A stretch of DNA of 64,000 nt from Cantharellus purpuraceus (taxonomy: Eukaryota; Basidiomycota; Agaricomycetes; Cantharellales; Hydnaceae), in contig JALBUN010000048.1 of assembly GCA_025174535.1 (NCBI GenBank), forward strand, positions 310,001 to 374,000, written 5' to 3'. Below, one piece after another: positions 31,080-43,100 of the stretch (the stretch's first letter is position 1; each line of letters begins with the position of its first letter). A model generated the notes under the pieces. It saw only the letters and a program-made list of their open reading frames with translations, ran no database searches and was not told where the DNA came from. The position numbers and the translations under genes are program-made.

Positions 31080-32007
31080 CCAGACACAAGATAAGTGAGA
31101 ATGCGTTTCTTTTGGCTTCTAGATGAGTGTACTTTTGCAAGTTGAGCATGCTCATCATTTGAGCTGCTTGAAGATAAAGAGGATGAGTGTGAACTGTCAC
31201 TACTATCAGTGGTTTCACCCGCCTTATGTGCCTTCTCACACTTGCTTCGTCCCTTCTTCTTCACTATTCCTTTTCTACTCTCCTTTTCCTTTTTGTGACT
31301 TTTGAGTGTCCTGCATTCACTTGTTGTGTGTGAGCAATTGCTATGTAGTTCACATCATTTGCTTTTGTTGGCCTTTTGAGCCTTGAGAGTGGATTCAGAG
31401 TTTGCTGGCGTGGGGTTACTGCCCAAGCGCATCACTTTGGCTGTGAGATGCAATTCTACTGTGGCAAATGATAGTTTTGCATTTGGTGTCAGTGAGTTTA
31501 GCACTGATGATTTGAACATCTCCCACATCGTGTCTGATGGGAGGGAGTGCAGAAGAAGGAATGCCAGGAACTTGTTGTCAATCCCCTTTTTCATTGTGGT
31601 GAGTTGATGGTTTGCCGTGCGGATTGTGGCTATGTGTGCATCGATTTGGGAGGTCCATCCCACTGTGCATTCATCAACTCAATGTAAGTGTAGAAGGCGT
31701 TTATCCCAACATTGGTTTTCTTGTGAATTTCAACAATGCATTCAAGGAGCTTCTTCGATGTGCCTTCATCATGGACTTCAAGTAGTATCTGATCAGAAAT
31801 ATGCTCGGTGATGATACCATGTGCTTTCATGTCTTGTAGCTCCCAGCTGTCACCTGCTGCTGGAGGTGGTGGTTTTGGTTTGGATCCATCTGCCACACTG
31901 TAGACTTTTTCCTTTTGGAGTTTTGCTCTTATCTGCAGCTTCCAGATTTGATAGTTCTCTGGGCCTTGAAGAACTGGGCGGTTCGTGGTTGAATCAGGTA
32001 TAGTCAT
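31080..32007 (-). pseudogene. Copia Gag, broken
   Basis: From ATG at 32007 on the minus strand, the frame encodes PENYQIWKLQIRAKLQKEKV, LQDMKAHGIITEHISDQILL and AFYTYIELMNAQWDG, the typical Copia capsid (UBN2/DUF4219-type) start. A frame change near 31650 leads into NHQLTTMKKGIDNKFLAFLL and HSLPSDTMWEMFK. A Lys/Ser-rich tail follows to about 31080, where the Gypsy-2 LTR cuts it. Protease, integrase and reverse transcriptase are missing. A Copia primer-binding site lies just upstream at 32084-32095. Confidence 0.8.
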
Positions 32008-32035
32008 GTTTTGTGAGGGTGTGCCGTCTGGTTGA

Positions 32036-32061
32036 AAAAAAAACTTTTTTTTTTTTTTTTT
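32036..32061. repeat. Poly-A/poly-T tract
   Basis: A run of A followed by a run of T (gaaaaaaaaac then about 18 T) lies in the leader between the Copia primer-binding site and gag start on the minus strand. Confidence 0.85.
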
Positions 32062-32083
32062 GGGTTGCTTCTAAGCACCACCG

Positions 32084-32095
32084 GGGCCCATAACC
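32084..32095 (-). promoter_or_regulatory. Copia primer-binding site (half-tRNA type)
   Basis: On the minus strand the sequence reads GGTTATGGGCCC, the well-known Copia primer-binding site that pairs with an internal fragment of initiator Met tRNA. The Copia 5' LTR should therefore lie to the right of 32096; its limits are not clear, although tgtgttgtgttagg near 32112 could be one end. Confidence 0.75.
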
Positions 32096-33270
32096 TAACA
32101 AAACCAGATAGCAATGTGTTGTGTTAGGATCCCTAAATTGAAGTAGCATTCAGAGTAAAGTGTATGATTGGAACACTTTTTATGGCTTATTGGCTCTAGG
32201 ATAATTGTTCATTTGTCCTTGTTTACACAAGTACAGTATGTAGCAACTCAGGTGTTGTGTCTCTATTTCTTTTACATGGCCAAAAGCTATGCTCGCTCCC
32301 TGCCTCTGACAAAAGGCCCTGTCAGCCTTTCAGTTTCCGTCACAAAGGCAGGAAAGGGAATGCTTACATCACATGATATGAACTCAATACTTCAGGAACA
32401 GCTGAGTGCTGAGGAAACCGCTGGTTTGCTGTGGAATTGATTAGCCTTACTAACTAGTAACAGTATAGGGCGCCCGGTACTATTACTAACTAGTAAATTT
32501 TCCGGTGACGCTCAGGTGATAACAGCCGGAATAGACGCACCACGGCGTAAAGGCGAGTTAGACCGGGACCACACATGTACCAGCGGCTAACTGGCTTTGA
32601 ATCGGATGATATACAGGTGCACGAACTGCCAGGATCGCATCTGCGCTCGGCAACCCTTACGCCGGCGCTCATACGGCCATTGTTCTCTGTTGGTATGACT
32701 GATGCTAGACTCACCGACTCCACAGACTTTCTCTACAATTCGTCATATCACTTCATCCTCTTGATGATTTACTCGGAGGGACGTGATATCATACAGGTGA
32801 ATAGGTGTATTGTACTCTGTTTAGCACTGAAACGGATGAAAGATTAGGCGTTCTGTATAGCTTCCACGACACCTCACTTGGTATGTTTCCCCATATATGA
32901 CGTACCACGCATACTGAATCAGCCCCAAATACATAAATGCGCATGCTGGTGGCAACGTAGTTCCAAAGAACCTAGCTACAGACAATGAAATAGCTTAATT
33001 TGGGCAACATCAGTCAGTAAATTGTGCCCAAATCTGCTGATTTACCCTGCTATCGGTAAGGTCTTGTTTGCGGGTCTTCAACCTAATAACTGAGATGAGG
33101 CGGCGCCGACAATTCCATTCAAATGCAATGCTTTCATAGGATGAAGTTACTGTGCCTAGCCTTCTAACGAAACATCACTGGCCATGAGGGCGAAAGATTT
33201 TCGGCCTCATGGCTGTACGCCTCTAGCTGTTCGTTGTTGTTGATACCAGGATAGCACTCTTGGACTTCAG
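32096..33270. other. Copia LTR remnant and upstream region of DUF6533 gene
   Basis: The first few hundred bases should include the decayed Copia 5' LTR. From about 32460 the sequence is more GC-balanced and shows only short frames on both strands (for example minus 32490-32723) without family features. Confidence 0.35.
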
Positions 33271-33279
33271 TATATATAT
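33271..33279 (+). promoter_or_regulatory. TATA box of the DUF6533 gene
   Basis: TATATATAT (in cttcagtatatatatgagc) is 77 bases upstream of the proposed ATG at 33348, a normal distance for this group. Confidence 0.6.
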
Positions 33280-33347
33280 GAGCCCCTTGTAGCGTTCCAC
33301 TATCGCATACTCGTATTCTAGTCCACTTGGTCTACTTCTCCATCGGC

Positions 33348-35042
33348 ATGGCAGCTCAGACAGAACAGGCAGCAATTCAAGCAGCGTCTGATACGTGCGT
33401 CGCCGCTCACTATATGCGCAGTGATTTTTGAGTTCATTTTATGGTATCAGTATGGCTTTCAATTACGCCTTGATAGCTGGCCTCGGTAAGCTCAAGGCTC
33501 GTGTGCGCAACCTAAATAACGGCTTTCCGCTTGAAATAGCTCTCCTTTCCTATGACACCTTTCTCACGATCTCAAATGAGATTCAATATATCTGGAATAA
33601 ATCATTTAAACTGGGGACAGTCCTGTATTTTCTGGCGCGATACTCTGTGCTATTGTTTTCCTCACTACAAATATTTGTGGTTTTTTTCAATTTTATATCA
33701 CTTCAGGTCTGTTCCTGTTGACGACTTGCGTTCATGCACATAGATGACACATGACGTAGTAAGTTCGAGGGCAACCTTTGTAACGCAGAAATTCATACAA
33801 ATTAGGGCATGTAATGGGATTGTTCACTTCCTGGATGCTCTCAACATTCTCTCACTCATTGGTATTCAAGGTGATATGAATTTTCCTTCGCAGCAATGGA
33901 TCATTGACGGCATTAATTATGCAGGGTTTCTCCTAGCGCGGGCATATGCGATTAGCGATCGGAAGAGGGTGGTATTGGGTGTTCTCGGAGTCCTCGGAGG
34001 TTGCGATATCATATCAGAACTGGTAGGTGTACATGTCTGCATTTATGAACAGGGATGACAGACACCCGTTATAGGCATTAACAATTTTGGATCGGTGTGA
34101 CATCACCAGTGCACAACGCCACACTTTTCTCATGTAAGTACAGCGTAGTCTTAAACGAACTGTGCTCATTGATTCAGCAGACGTAAGACACGCGAAGCTG
34201 ATATTTATGATGACATGGTTGATTCCTTGCTTTTAGTCGATGACGTCGACGCGATCGCGGTCATATTGTTTGACACGATAGTGGTTGCTGTGACACTCGC
34301 CGGCACACTTGGAACCTGGAAAGTTTGGGAACGATCAGCATGGAACAAACTATCGCTGACACATTTATTGGCACAGCAATGTAAGCCATGGCCCTCGTTA
34401 TAGTAGAACTCTCACAGATAGACACGAACATCAGGTCTGATGAGATTCGGGTATTTCATCCCCCATCACCGCAAACGAATCCTGAATTGATTAATCAGAT
34501 TTGTGATGACTCTCACTCTTTCTGACACGATCGTGCTATTGGTATGTCAATGTATCATTATCTATGCCATCGTTAACCGGATGCACTAGACCTTGAGAGT
34601 ACGTCACACATTGGTATCTGCTGCTGTGCTTAAACTTTACTTTAGCCTACAATTTCTGGTGTCCTTTCACCTATTCAGCAGAGGTGAGTCGGAATACGGA
34701 ATTTTTAGACTTCTACTAAATATATGCAGCTTGTCAGCAATCATCATCTGCCGTTTTCACCTCGACCTCCAAAGGAGAACCGCGCACCCCAACAGCACCA
34801 CCTTCCGGGGAATCCCTACCATCCACCTTGGGAGTTTCCATGCAGCCACGCAAAGCATTCACGACGCCGTGATGGCAGAGTTTGGGGATTCCCCCGGCGA
34901 TGAGGGTGTTGGAACTGAAGCATCGCTGGACGCGGTCGGGTCTACGGAATCAGATATGCCGGCAGAGAGGACAGAAAATGATATTGAGCTTGAAGAAATT
35001 CAGTTCCAGCTACAGGCAGCTCAAATTAGTGAGGAGCCGTAG
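33348..35042 (+). CDS. DUF6533 multi-pass membrane protein, spliced
   Basis: Exon 1 is 33348-33394, intron 33395-33450, exon 2 33451-33485, intron 33486-33539, all in phase. The joined start reads AASDT|MAFNYALIAGL|ALLSYDTFLT. Then ISNEIQYIWN and VLYFLARYSVLLFS give the DUF6533 core, a helix-rich domain known mainly from Agaricomycetes. Later exons encode CNGIVHFLDALNIL, LLARAYAISDRKRVVLGVLG, AVILFDTIVVAVTLAGTL and NKLSLTHLLAQQ, matching the later helices. The last exon (within 34593-35042) encodes SAIIICRFHLDLQRR and an acidic tail ending at TAG 35042. The middle exon borders are not fully resolved, and a damaged exon cannot be excluded. Role unknown. The gene lies between two inverted LTR-B copies. 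Confidence 0.72.
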
Positions 35043-35733
35043 TGGCGGAGGGTTGGTCCGTCATGTTCGGTTGGTGCTGGCTAATAAGACGAATCCACAT
35101 CTTTTGCACTATTACCCTGTTCCTTGGAGGGCCAAGTGGCGTTTGAATATCTATTCACATTAGTCGCTGGAACTGTCTCGGAAAGCCTAGACACTGTAGG
35201 AAAAAATCACACTAAAATTCAGTGGGATTCACACTAGCTCTGTATTCAAGCACAAATTTAACACACATATAACAGTTCAAAGTTTTTTGAAGGATACATC
35301 ACTTAATTTTAGTGTTATTTTGCACTTCAAGTAAGGAATGAAAATTTGCTGTGAATACATCATTGTGATCTCATTTTGGGTGTCAAATGTACTTATTTCA
35401 AGCTGATGTCTTCTATCAACTGCAGTTATGTCAGTGTTAAGTACATTGAACAAGAATAACATATAATGCACTAGAAAGTTTGCCAATCCTTGTCATCATC
35501 CTCCAGATCCACAAAGGCAGTGCAAGCAAAGTCTGTAGATGCACGTATATGCATGCTGACTGTTAGAACCATCACACCACCTATTGCATCTTCACATGTT
35601 CTTGCACTTAGATGTTGTTAAGGACTGGGAGACTGTGTTCAAAAGGAGTAACCAGAGTTCAGATGCTAGTGATAAAGGAGAGGGGACTTTACTGTTCTAG
35701 TTCAACCAGAGACAGAATGGAGCAATAACTATT
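35043..35733. other. No recognisable gene
   Basis: The AT-rich 3' flank of the DUF6533 gene. Short minus-strand frame 35277-35486 has no features. The inverted LTR-B begins at 35734. Confidence 0.4.
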
Positions 35734-37165
35734 TGTTTTGGAACCCGCAAAATTATGGTGTTAGGGCAAACTCTAAATCACCACAATTCCGTGAATGAAC
35801 AGCTGAGAAGAATATCAAACCCTGCTGCAGCACAACTCCAGAAACAATTTAACGTTTGTACTTTGGTTACAATCCTTTGTATTGGTCAATGCAGACTATA
35901 CGCAGAAAGGTAATACGTTTCTTAGCAGCAAGAAATGAATAAGACTTCCAGAGTCTAGAGTTCACGGACGCTTAGGGGTCCAGATATTCCAAAAAGAGGG
36001 GAATGCACTTAGAGGCTAAAGGAAGTAGGTGGATGAATCCAACCGTCCAACCAGTGGCACTCTGAAGCGGGTAACAGCAATGTGTGAAGTAGTCTAGCAA
36101 CTGCTTCACACGAGTTCAAGCTTCTAATGCTCTGCAAAGGCAGTACACACTAGTTACTTAAACAAGAGCATTAATGGCAGGACTATCGACAGACAATCTC
36201 ACCCTGTAGATTCGTAGTCACGTGAGGCAGATACTACACTCACGCCCAAAGCAGGAATATCACTACTTCGAGTGCAATCAAGTACAGTTACACAACTGTA
36301 AAAGATCCTTGAACTGGTAATCAACAGTTACTGAGATAGAGGATGACACTGTATGTCACTCTAGTCACACTGGTGTGCAGAAGATGGGTAGAATATGATG
36401 ATATGTTATTCTTTCAGAGGCAGAATGGCCTCCTTATATATTGTATTTACAGGGGCTGACTAATGCTTCTGGAATATTCTACCTATTAATAGATGGAAAC
36501 TACTGGAAGGTTGTGGAAGGTGGAAGAAAGGGGTAGAATATTCCAAGCCAATCACAGGATCTGATCACAGCACTAACACTGATCAGGAGCTGAATAATGG
36601 TTCTGGAATGTTCTATCTAATAATAGAAGGAAACAGCTAGAATGTTATGGAAAGGGGTAGAATATTCCAAGGCAATCACCTGATTTGATCACCCATCAGC
36701 TGATTTGATCCCTGAACTAGGCACTGATCAGGCAAAAAGAAGGGTGTCCACCCTGTTTTCTGCACTGGTTTGGACAGCCATGGATAGCCACATGTCATGT
36801 GATGATCTGCATGGAAAATAGTGCCCTGAGAGGCTGTGGTTGTTAAGTTACAGAATATTTATTGATCAGAGACATCTGAGCTTGAATTCAGGCCAAATGC
36901 CTGGTCCAAAAGGGGAGAGGCGGCTGCGCGAAGGTTTGTGGGCGCCTATGGGTCCACAACTGTAGCACAGCAGAAATAAATGATTCTGAGCCGAGTTCTG
37001 CATGGAATATTCCTGAAAAAATATGGAAAAATAGAGAATATTTGAATAAGTCCATTCCAGGTACAAGCATCAAATATATGCGGATATTTAGGAATGGAAA
37101 AGCAAAGAATAGCACATTGGTGCTGCATAAATGGAATTTGATAGGGAAAAGGTGGTTCCCATACA
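35734..37165 (-). mobile_element. LTR-B copy, full length, reverse orientation
   Basis: It reads TGTTTTGGAACC...GGTTCCCATACA on the + strand, the exact reverse of the Gypsy-2 3' LTR without the 146-base duplication. Diagnostic variants (ctcttttt, gcgggttcc, cacgtgactacg) agree with the copy at 29499-31076 and differ from those at 57 and 63 kb. The flanks (tatt / gacac) are not a target duplication, and no internal Gypsy sequence lies next to it. Confidence 0.9.
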
Positions 37166-38297
37166 GACACTCTGAAGCGGGTAACAGCAATGTGTGAAGT
37201 AGTCTAGCAACTGCTTCACACGAGTTCAAGATTCTAATGCTCTGCAAAGGCAGTACACACTAGTAACTTAAACAAGAGCATTAATGGCAGGACTATCGAC
37301 AGACAATCTCACCCTGTAGATTCGTAGTCACGCGAGGTAGATACTACACTCACGCCCAAAGCAGGACAATCACTACTTCGAGTGCAATCGAATACAGTTA
37401 CACAACTGTAAGCGACCCTTGAACTGGACAATCAACAGTTACTGAGATATAGAGGATGACACTGTATGTCACTCTAGTCACACTGATGTGCAAATGATGG
37501 GGTAGAAATGGTTATTTATTTCAGAGGCAGAATGGGCTCCTTTTATATTGTATTTACAGGAGCTGACTAATACTACTGGAAACTTCTACCTATTAATAGA
37601 TGGAAACTACTGGAAGCTAGTGGAATATGTGAGAAGGGGGTGGAAGTTTCCTAGCCAATGAGCTGCTCGGATTTGCTCTGACTCATGGCATGAGTCATGG
37701 ATGGAGTCATAGGGTGAGTCAGAGCAGGAGTCATAGTATGAGTAATCACAGGAGTCATGGTATGAGTTATGGAAGGAGTCATAGCATGAGTCATGGCAGG
37801 AGTCATTGCATGAGTCACCATTACTCAAATAACTTGGTCAATACTTCATTTCCCAGGCTGATTAGCACAGCTATGGGTAGGCATGGCTTCTATTGAACTC
37901 TCCACTGAAAATGGAGTCAGGAGGTGCAGTGGTTGTGAAGATATTGAGCATTTACTGGCAGTGGTGACCAGATTGAGTCGGAGATTGAAATGAGTCATGT
38001 GATTGAAAATGAGTCAGTTGTCCGGGTGACTCCGGCTGACTTTGAGGCTGCTGACATCTGCGAAGGTTTGTGGGTCCATGTGGGTCCCAAAACTTCGCCC
38101 AGCAGAACAGTAAGTTTGTAGACTCATTTCTGCATGGAAAATTCCCAAAAAAATATGAAAAAATAGAGAATATTTGAATGGCCCTGAATCAAGAGAAAGC
38201 AGCAGATATATGCTGATATTTTAAGGCCATCAAGCGGAATTGTACAGTTTCGGGACTTTAAACAAGATCTTTTTAAGGGAAAACCAGTTCCCATACA
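37166..38297 (-). repeat. Diverged, truncated LTR-B relative
   Basis: From 37168 the sequence repeats the internal part of LTR-B (cactctgaagcgggtaacagc onwards) with moderate divergence, then a GAGTCA-rich insert, and ends with the LTR-B 5' end (aaaccagttcccatacag at about 38280-38297). Its 3' portion is missing at the junction with the intact copy. Confidence 0.75.
37676..37822. repeat. GAGTCA-rich degenerate tandem array
   Basis: About ten imperfect 12-18 base units built on gagtcatgg / gagtcatagcatg repeat in this interval. The array has no counterpart in the other LTR-B copies. Confidence 0.85.
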
Positions 38298-38649
38298 GAA
38301 CCCGGACATCCGTCCCCATTGGACTTGGACATACTCATGTAAGGCCATCGGCCTTGGAGACCCATCACCGGAGTAATTATTATTAGATTTCAAATATGTA
38401 TTTAAGTTGCCTGACTGGGGACTTCATCCCCAGTTTAAATATCGAATCATGCCTAGTTCCTAAGTCTGATCCTAACTATCTAAGTCGTACTCTGTCTCCA
38501 AAATCTTGGACACTGGTATTAGTGAGGGCACAGCACATAAGCTGAAGCCAAGTCCGTTCCAACCTCCACAACATACCCTGATTCCCTCTCCAACTCCAAC
38601 CCAACCTCTGACCCAACCTCCGACCCCCAATCAGACCTAGTGTGTAACA
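38298..38649 (-). repeat. LTR-A copy, truncated
   Basis: It matches the reverse of the LTR-A family from gaacccggacatccg to the family end ...cctagtgtgtaaca, about 350 of 528 bases. The missing part is the side that abuts the LTR-B relative, which suggests that the LTR-A was cut by or recombined with it. Confidence 0.85.
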
Positions 38650-39150
38650 GTGGACTGGTTTGACATATGTGATACAGACATTCCTGAGTTCGTATCACTA
38701 CACAAGAAAGCATTGGCCATGCCGTTTGTTGAACAAATGGTACCAATGTGTAGAGTCATCAAGAGAATGACTCTGCTGGCTCACACTGATAATGCAAGCC
38801 TCATTGTTACTCTACTGACTACACTTGCCCTCATACAGGGGTGGCAAGTGAACCCCCATGGGGTACCACCAGTCATCTGACAGGAGTCAGATGGCACTAT
38901 GAACCTTTACAATGTAGGTGTTTGGATGTGGCTCCAGAAGGCCACTCCTAAAAAAGATTCTTCTGTGTTCAGGAAGAACCTCTGGGCTTTGTTCCAGATC
39001 CCCAGCCACTGGGAACTATTAACCAGTGGCCATAAGTTTTCACCCACTAGTGGTGACAGTTTCCATGCTTCTATTTCAGAAGCATATAATTGGGGGGATT
39101 GTTCCCCCAAAGAGCATACTGGGCTAGAACTTGTGCTCTGGCTTGGGTGA
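38650..39150 (+). pseudogene. Unknown protein, one in-frame stop
   Basis: A single + frame is open over 38650-39150 apart from one TGA at 38878-38880. It encodes VSLHKKALAMPFVEQMVPMC and, after the stop, VGVWMWLQKATPKKDSSVFR and NLWALFQIPSHWELLTSGHK. The length and tidy composition suggest a true coding origin. I cannot place the family; a mobile-element gene is possible. Confidence 0.4.
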
Positions 39151-39889
39151 ACAGGAGGCATCACCCCCGATCACGCTGCTATCCTGGAGGCATCACCCTC
39201 GATCAACGATGCATCCTTAGCGCCAAGCCTATCAAAGGGTTCTGGCTTCGAGCGTCGAGCGGATCGCTTTATATATCTACTTGCGTTTCCTACCTCAAGC
39301 TGTCCCTAGCCAAATTCCTTCACATTACATAACCGCCGTGCCATACAGCAGGAGACTAAAGCTCCTGAGCTCAAGAGCTAGCGTCGATTTCAGTAGCCAG
39401 TCAGCTGATGTGCAAGTATCAGCTCGCCCGGCACCGAAGAGGATATAAAGTATTACCATGAATTTTTCTTCAGTGAGTTGATGCACTCGGTGCTCACGGT
39501 GGCAGATTCACAGTTTCCGGTTTCCAACTAGCACGAGCTCTGGTCATTCGGTCTGATAATCCCCTGTCTCAATATTCCTATTGAGGCAATACACCTTGGC
39601 TAAACCTCACTTGAAGAGCGAGATCGATGGCTGATCTTTCAGAGTTGAAGGAAGCTACCTGCACCACAAGAAAAAACGATAACACCATATATATATGCTA
39701 ACAAGAGGGCGGTGGCAACATGACCCAATCCGTGCATGCTGGCCCAGGAATGATCGGATAACATACATCTGATGTTGCATGTCGCGTGGTCATAGCGACA
39801 GGCCTGTATGTCTCAACTTCAGTTTGTTCACGGTTACAGAAGATATTTGACGAAGAAGTAGTGCCTTGAAGTGCATTCGCTAGGATGTT
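39151..39889. other. No clear gene; possible upstream region of the DUF6534-like remnant
   Basis: A TATA-like ggatataaagt is near 39441 and an ATG at 39627 opens a 24-codon frame (MADLSELKEATC). No recognised domain. Confidence 0.3.
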
Positions 39890-40125
39890 AGGTGTGGGTG
39901 TAAAGGTGTGTATATACCAATTGAGCTACATATCTCCGCGGGGGCATCCAGCAACTTGCCTATTTGCTCGACTACAAGAGGGATCCGTCGATACCCAAAT
40001 TTCGAGTCATCTTGTATGTGTTGAACACCCCCCTTGTTTACGATGTTGCCTTTCCAGTCGACTTTATGGCAACCTATTGGTTCGGGCTGATTAGTAATTC
40101 TAATCGTGAATGGACTACTTACGTC
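39890..40125 (+). pseudogene. DUF6534-like membrane protein fragment
   Basis: After a likely intron end (catccag, 39951) the frame encodes LLDYKRDPSIPKFRVILYVL followed by NTPLVYDV and FMATYWFGLISNSN. This matches the Agaricomycete DUF6534 pattern, in which a charged loop (YYxRxPxDxxxxK) precedes a helix with LD(T) and then YYYLVTNF. Earlier and later exons are not recognisable, although a long frame continues to 40377. Confidence 0.5.
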
Positions 40126-43100
40126 CGAGGCGGACACGCTGTCAGAGAGGCACGTCTTTCTTTCCTCACTACCATTTCTACTAAGGCATACAGAAGCACA
40201 AAGGCAATTTCAGGTGTTGTGAGCTTAGTATTACAACAAAATATGCAGGATTATCTTGTTTCTGCTGGGCGGACACCACTCGGGAAGCCAAGCCTTGCCG
40301 GGCGTATGTTCTGGTGCCAGCAGGTGTACGTCCAGCCTAGTGCAACATTTTCCAGTGTCGACCAAGCTTCACCCTAGCTAGCAACTAAGATGGAGGCACT
40401 CCTCTAGAAAACCCAGAAATACCACTTTCATCGACGTGTCACCTTGCCGAAGCAGCTTCTTCCTACTTCCCACCAGTGGGAGCTCTAGTCAAGTGCGTGG
40501 TTTCTGTGTTATTATTATTTTTGTCTCAATGGCTTTTCAGGAACGAATTCTCGATCTAAATTTCCTGCACCTTTTTTATCCTCATCGATAGCAGCACCGT
40601 CGAATTCTCTCCCCATCTCCTCTGGAAGTGATACACCGCCCAATGTCGGCTCTGAACTGGATCTCCTCAAACTGATTGGTCCATCTGATTCCGCAGACTG
40701 AGAAAAATAACAAGCATTTTGGTAAACTAAACTCCCTTCATAGAGTCGTGCGTGGTCTCCGCGGTGATGAAGCCTCTTTGTCTGACGACGAGGAAGAGGA
40801 CGGTGGTTTCCTTAAATAACCATACCCGAGCTATCTCCTTAGAGACGCAATCTAACCAGTCACCTCAGCACATTTTGTCGCCGCTTCCGCTCTGAGTGCT
40901 AGTCCTACCTCCACCCAAACCGCGCTTGCACCGCAACCCCTCGTTTCTCCTCCTGCGCCTACTCAGCCAAGCATCTCCTCGTAAATGCATCAAAATCCAT
41001 TTCGGGGCAATCGCTTGACCTGTTACACTCCAGTCTTTGCTTCAATTGCTTCCTAAAGGATCTTCACTTCCTGGGTTCCCGTCTAACATCAATCATCTCC
41101 TATATATCCTTGGGAAGAGCTCAAAGAATCGCAGATATATCTTACTCCATACCTGACGCGATCCTCCAAATGGCTTTCAATCGAGTATACCTTCCCCTCG
41201 CTCTGCTCACGCCCTGCCCCTCGGAGCGCATTCCCTACAACCAGAACCTACGCGCCAAAAAGACTTCTGACCATGGCACCGGACAGATGTTTCTAGATCT
41301 TCCACGCGAGGATTCCTTGTCTCCGACCGCCTTTTTTACAAGCATACCCTCAGTGGTTATCGACCATTGAGCGTGTAGCGGAGCCTGCTCTCGCGGTGGG
41401 CCGGGGCAGTGGCGCCGTTCTTGAACACTGCGAATTCTACCTACCGTCGCATGTGTCTTTCGTGCCCGACTCGACTCTATTACGCCACTCAATTACCTTG
41501 CTTCGGGATCTCCTGCTTTGGCGGGTTCTACTCAGCAGCCCACCGCTCCTGCATGTTCTTCTGCTTCTTCTCCCCGCTACTCTCCTTACGGAAGAAATTG
41601 GCGCAGTGCCCGGGTTCCAAGGGTGAAGTGATGTCGGCGAAAGGAAGGACTGCGGCTTGTTCGCTTGGGTCTGTCCTGGTCTTGAACCATAGTCTTATTT
41701 CCATCAAAACGACGTCAAATAGACGATCAAGCACATTCCCGCAGCAGATGTGTCTATTTTGAGGTTGTTTCATCAATAGACTCACAAACCAGAGTATATT
41801 CGCCCCCCATGTTTTCTCTCCAGTAATGCTGTACAATATGAATGAAAAGTCGCAACACGTGTTTGGCTCAGCTGAATTTTATGATCTCTTTTGGGATCAA
41901 GTCCGCTCAGCGTATCTTTCTTGAGTGTACGCGATATATATATTGGTATCTGGGTCATGAGTTCGTTCCTTCAAGCTGGCACAGTGTTTGAACCTCAAAG
42001 CGATGCCACTGGCGAAATTTTGCGAGAGAATGACTGCCGCCGGGCGTTGAGGTGAAACATGAGATAACGAGTGGGTACCTACCTGGTACATACTGAGGCA
42101 TATGCACTCTAATACGCAACGTAAGCGGTCTAGCCCGTCATGAAATGATAGATCAAGTACGGACTTACCAACACCCAATTATGACCAGGCATAGACCTTC
42201 TAATATGAGAGGGTATGAATTCAAGCGCGAAACAATTGAGCAAGCGATCGACACTACTCTGGGTAGAGGAAAATGTTAGCGGCTCACAACTGTGGAGTAG
42301 CAGAGTGCGTTGGTGTGCCTTGTTACAAGCCATGATGGGAAGAAGGGGTGAGAGGGGGGGATTGCTCGTGGATACGTGAGTGCTCGAGCTTGTGAGGCAT
42401 CAGGACCTTAAACGACGGAGATGATAAATACATTATATACAAGGAAATAAAAGGGGCTGCTTGGGAGTGCCTGTTACATGGGCTAATCTGGATGCTTTCA
42501 GTAAAAGCGAGTACCTATGAGTAACAGACACAGATATAGCTTTCACGGATCGAAGACGGCCAGGGCAGACACACGTAGAACGCAAAGCGCAGAGGTAGAG
42601 GTAAAACTTGTTTTTTTTTTACCAAGCGTTCGTGGAGGGACCTGACGCGGACCTGATAGCCCGGAATATGAATACTGTTGTGGAGTTATGGAGGTGTACA
42701 TAAAGTGCTCCAGCAAAGCCGGAGGCGAAAAAGTGGTAAAATATGTCAGCAACGGCACGTACGCGTACGCGTATGCAAACCCCGAGATCTCAATATAAAC
42801 AGGTAGATCTCGACGGAAATTCGCTAACACCCCGCATCCACTCGGGTCCGACAGCACGTGCTTTGCGTCTTGCCCACAATTCAAAAAAAAAAAAAAATTT
42901 CAGATATTCAACATTCAACGTTGCAACCGTCAAGCCTCAAAACAATTTACATCTTTGAATAACTTGGCAATACACGTGCGTATGCTTGCCGGTCGACTTA
43001 CTACCGCTCCGCTTGCAAACGCCACATTCAATCGTGCAGCGTCAGTGAAAGTCACGGAAAGTATGTACGCATGGGAGCAGATAAGCAGGACCCTGTCATA

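Noticed and set aside
35734..37165. 5' LTR of a minus-strand Gypsy element
   Set aside because: The sequence just inside (35733 leftward) shows no primer-binding site or gag, so I call it a lone LTR.
37607..37896. Asp/Ser/Cys- and His/Ser-rich repeat peptides on both strands
   Set aside because: Both arise from the GAGTCA-rich array and have no start context, domain or continuation.
41100..41850. Possible gag-like gene with cysteine-rich end
   Set aside because: Only scattered phrases look familiar and frames change repeatedly; no zinc knuckle or catalytic motif could be confirmed.
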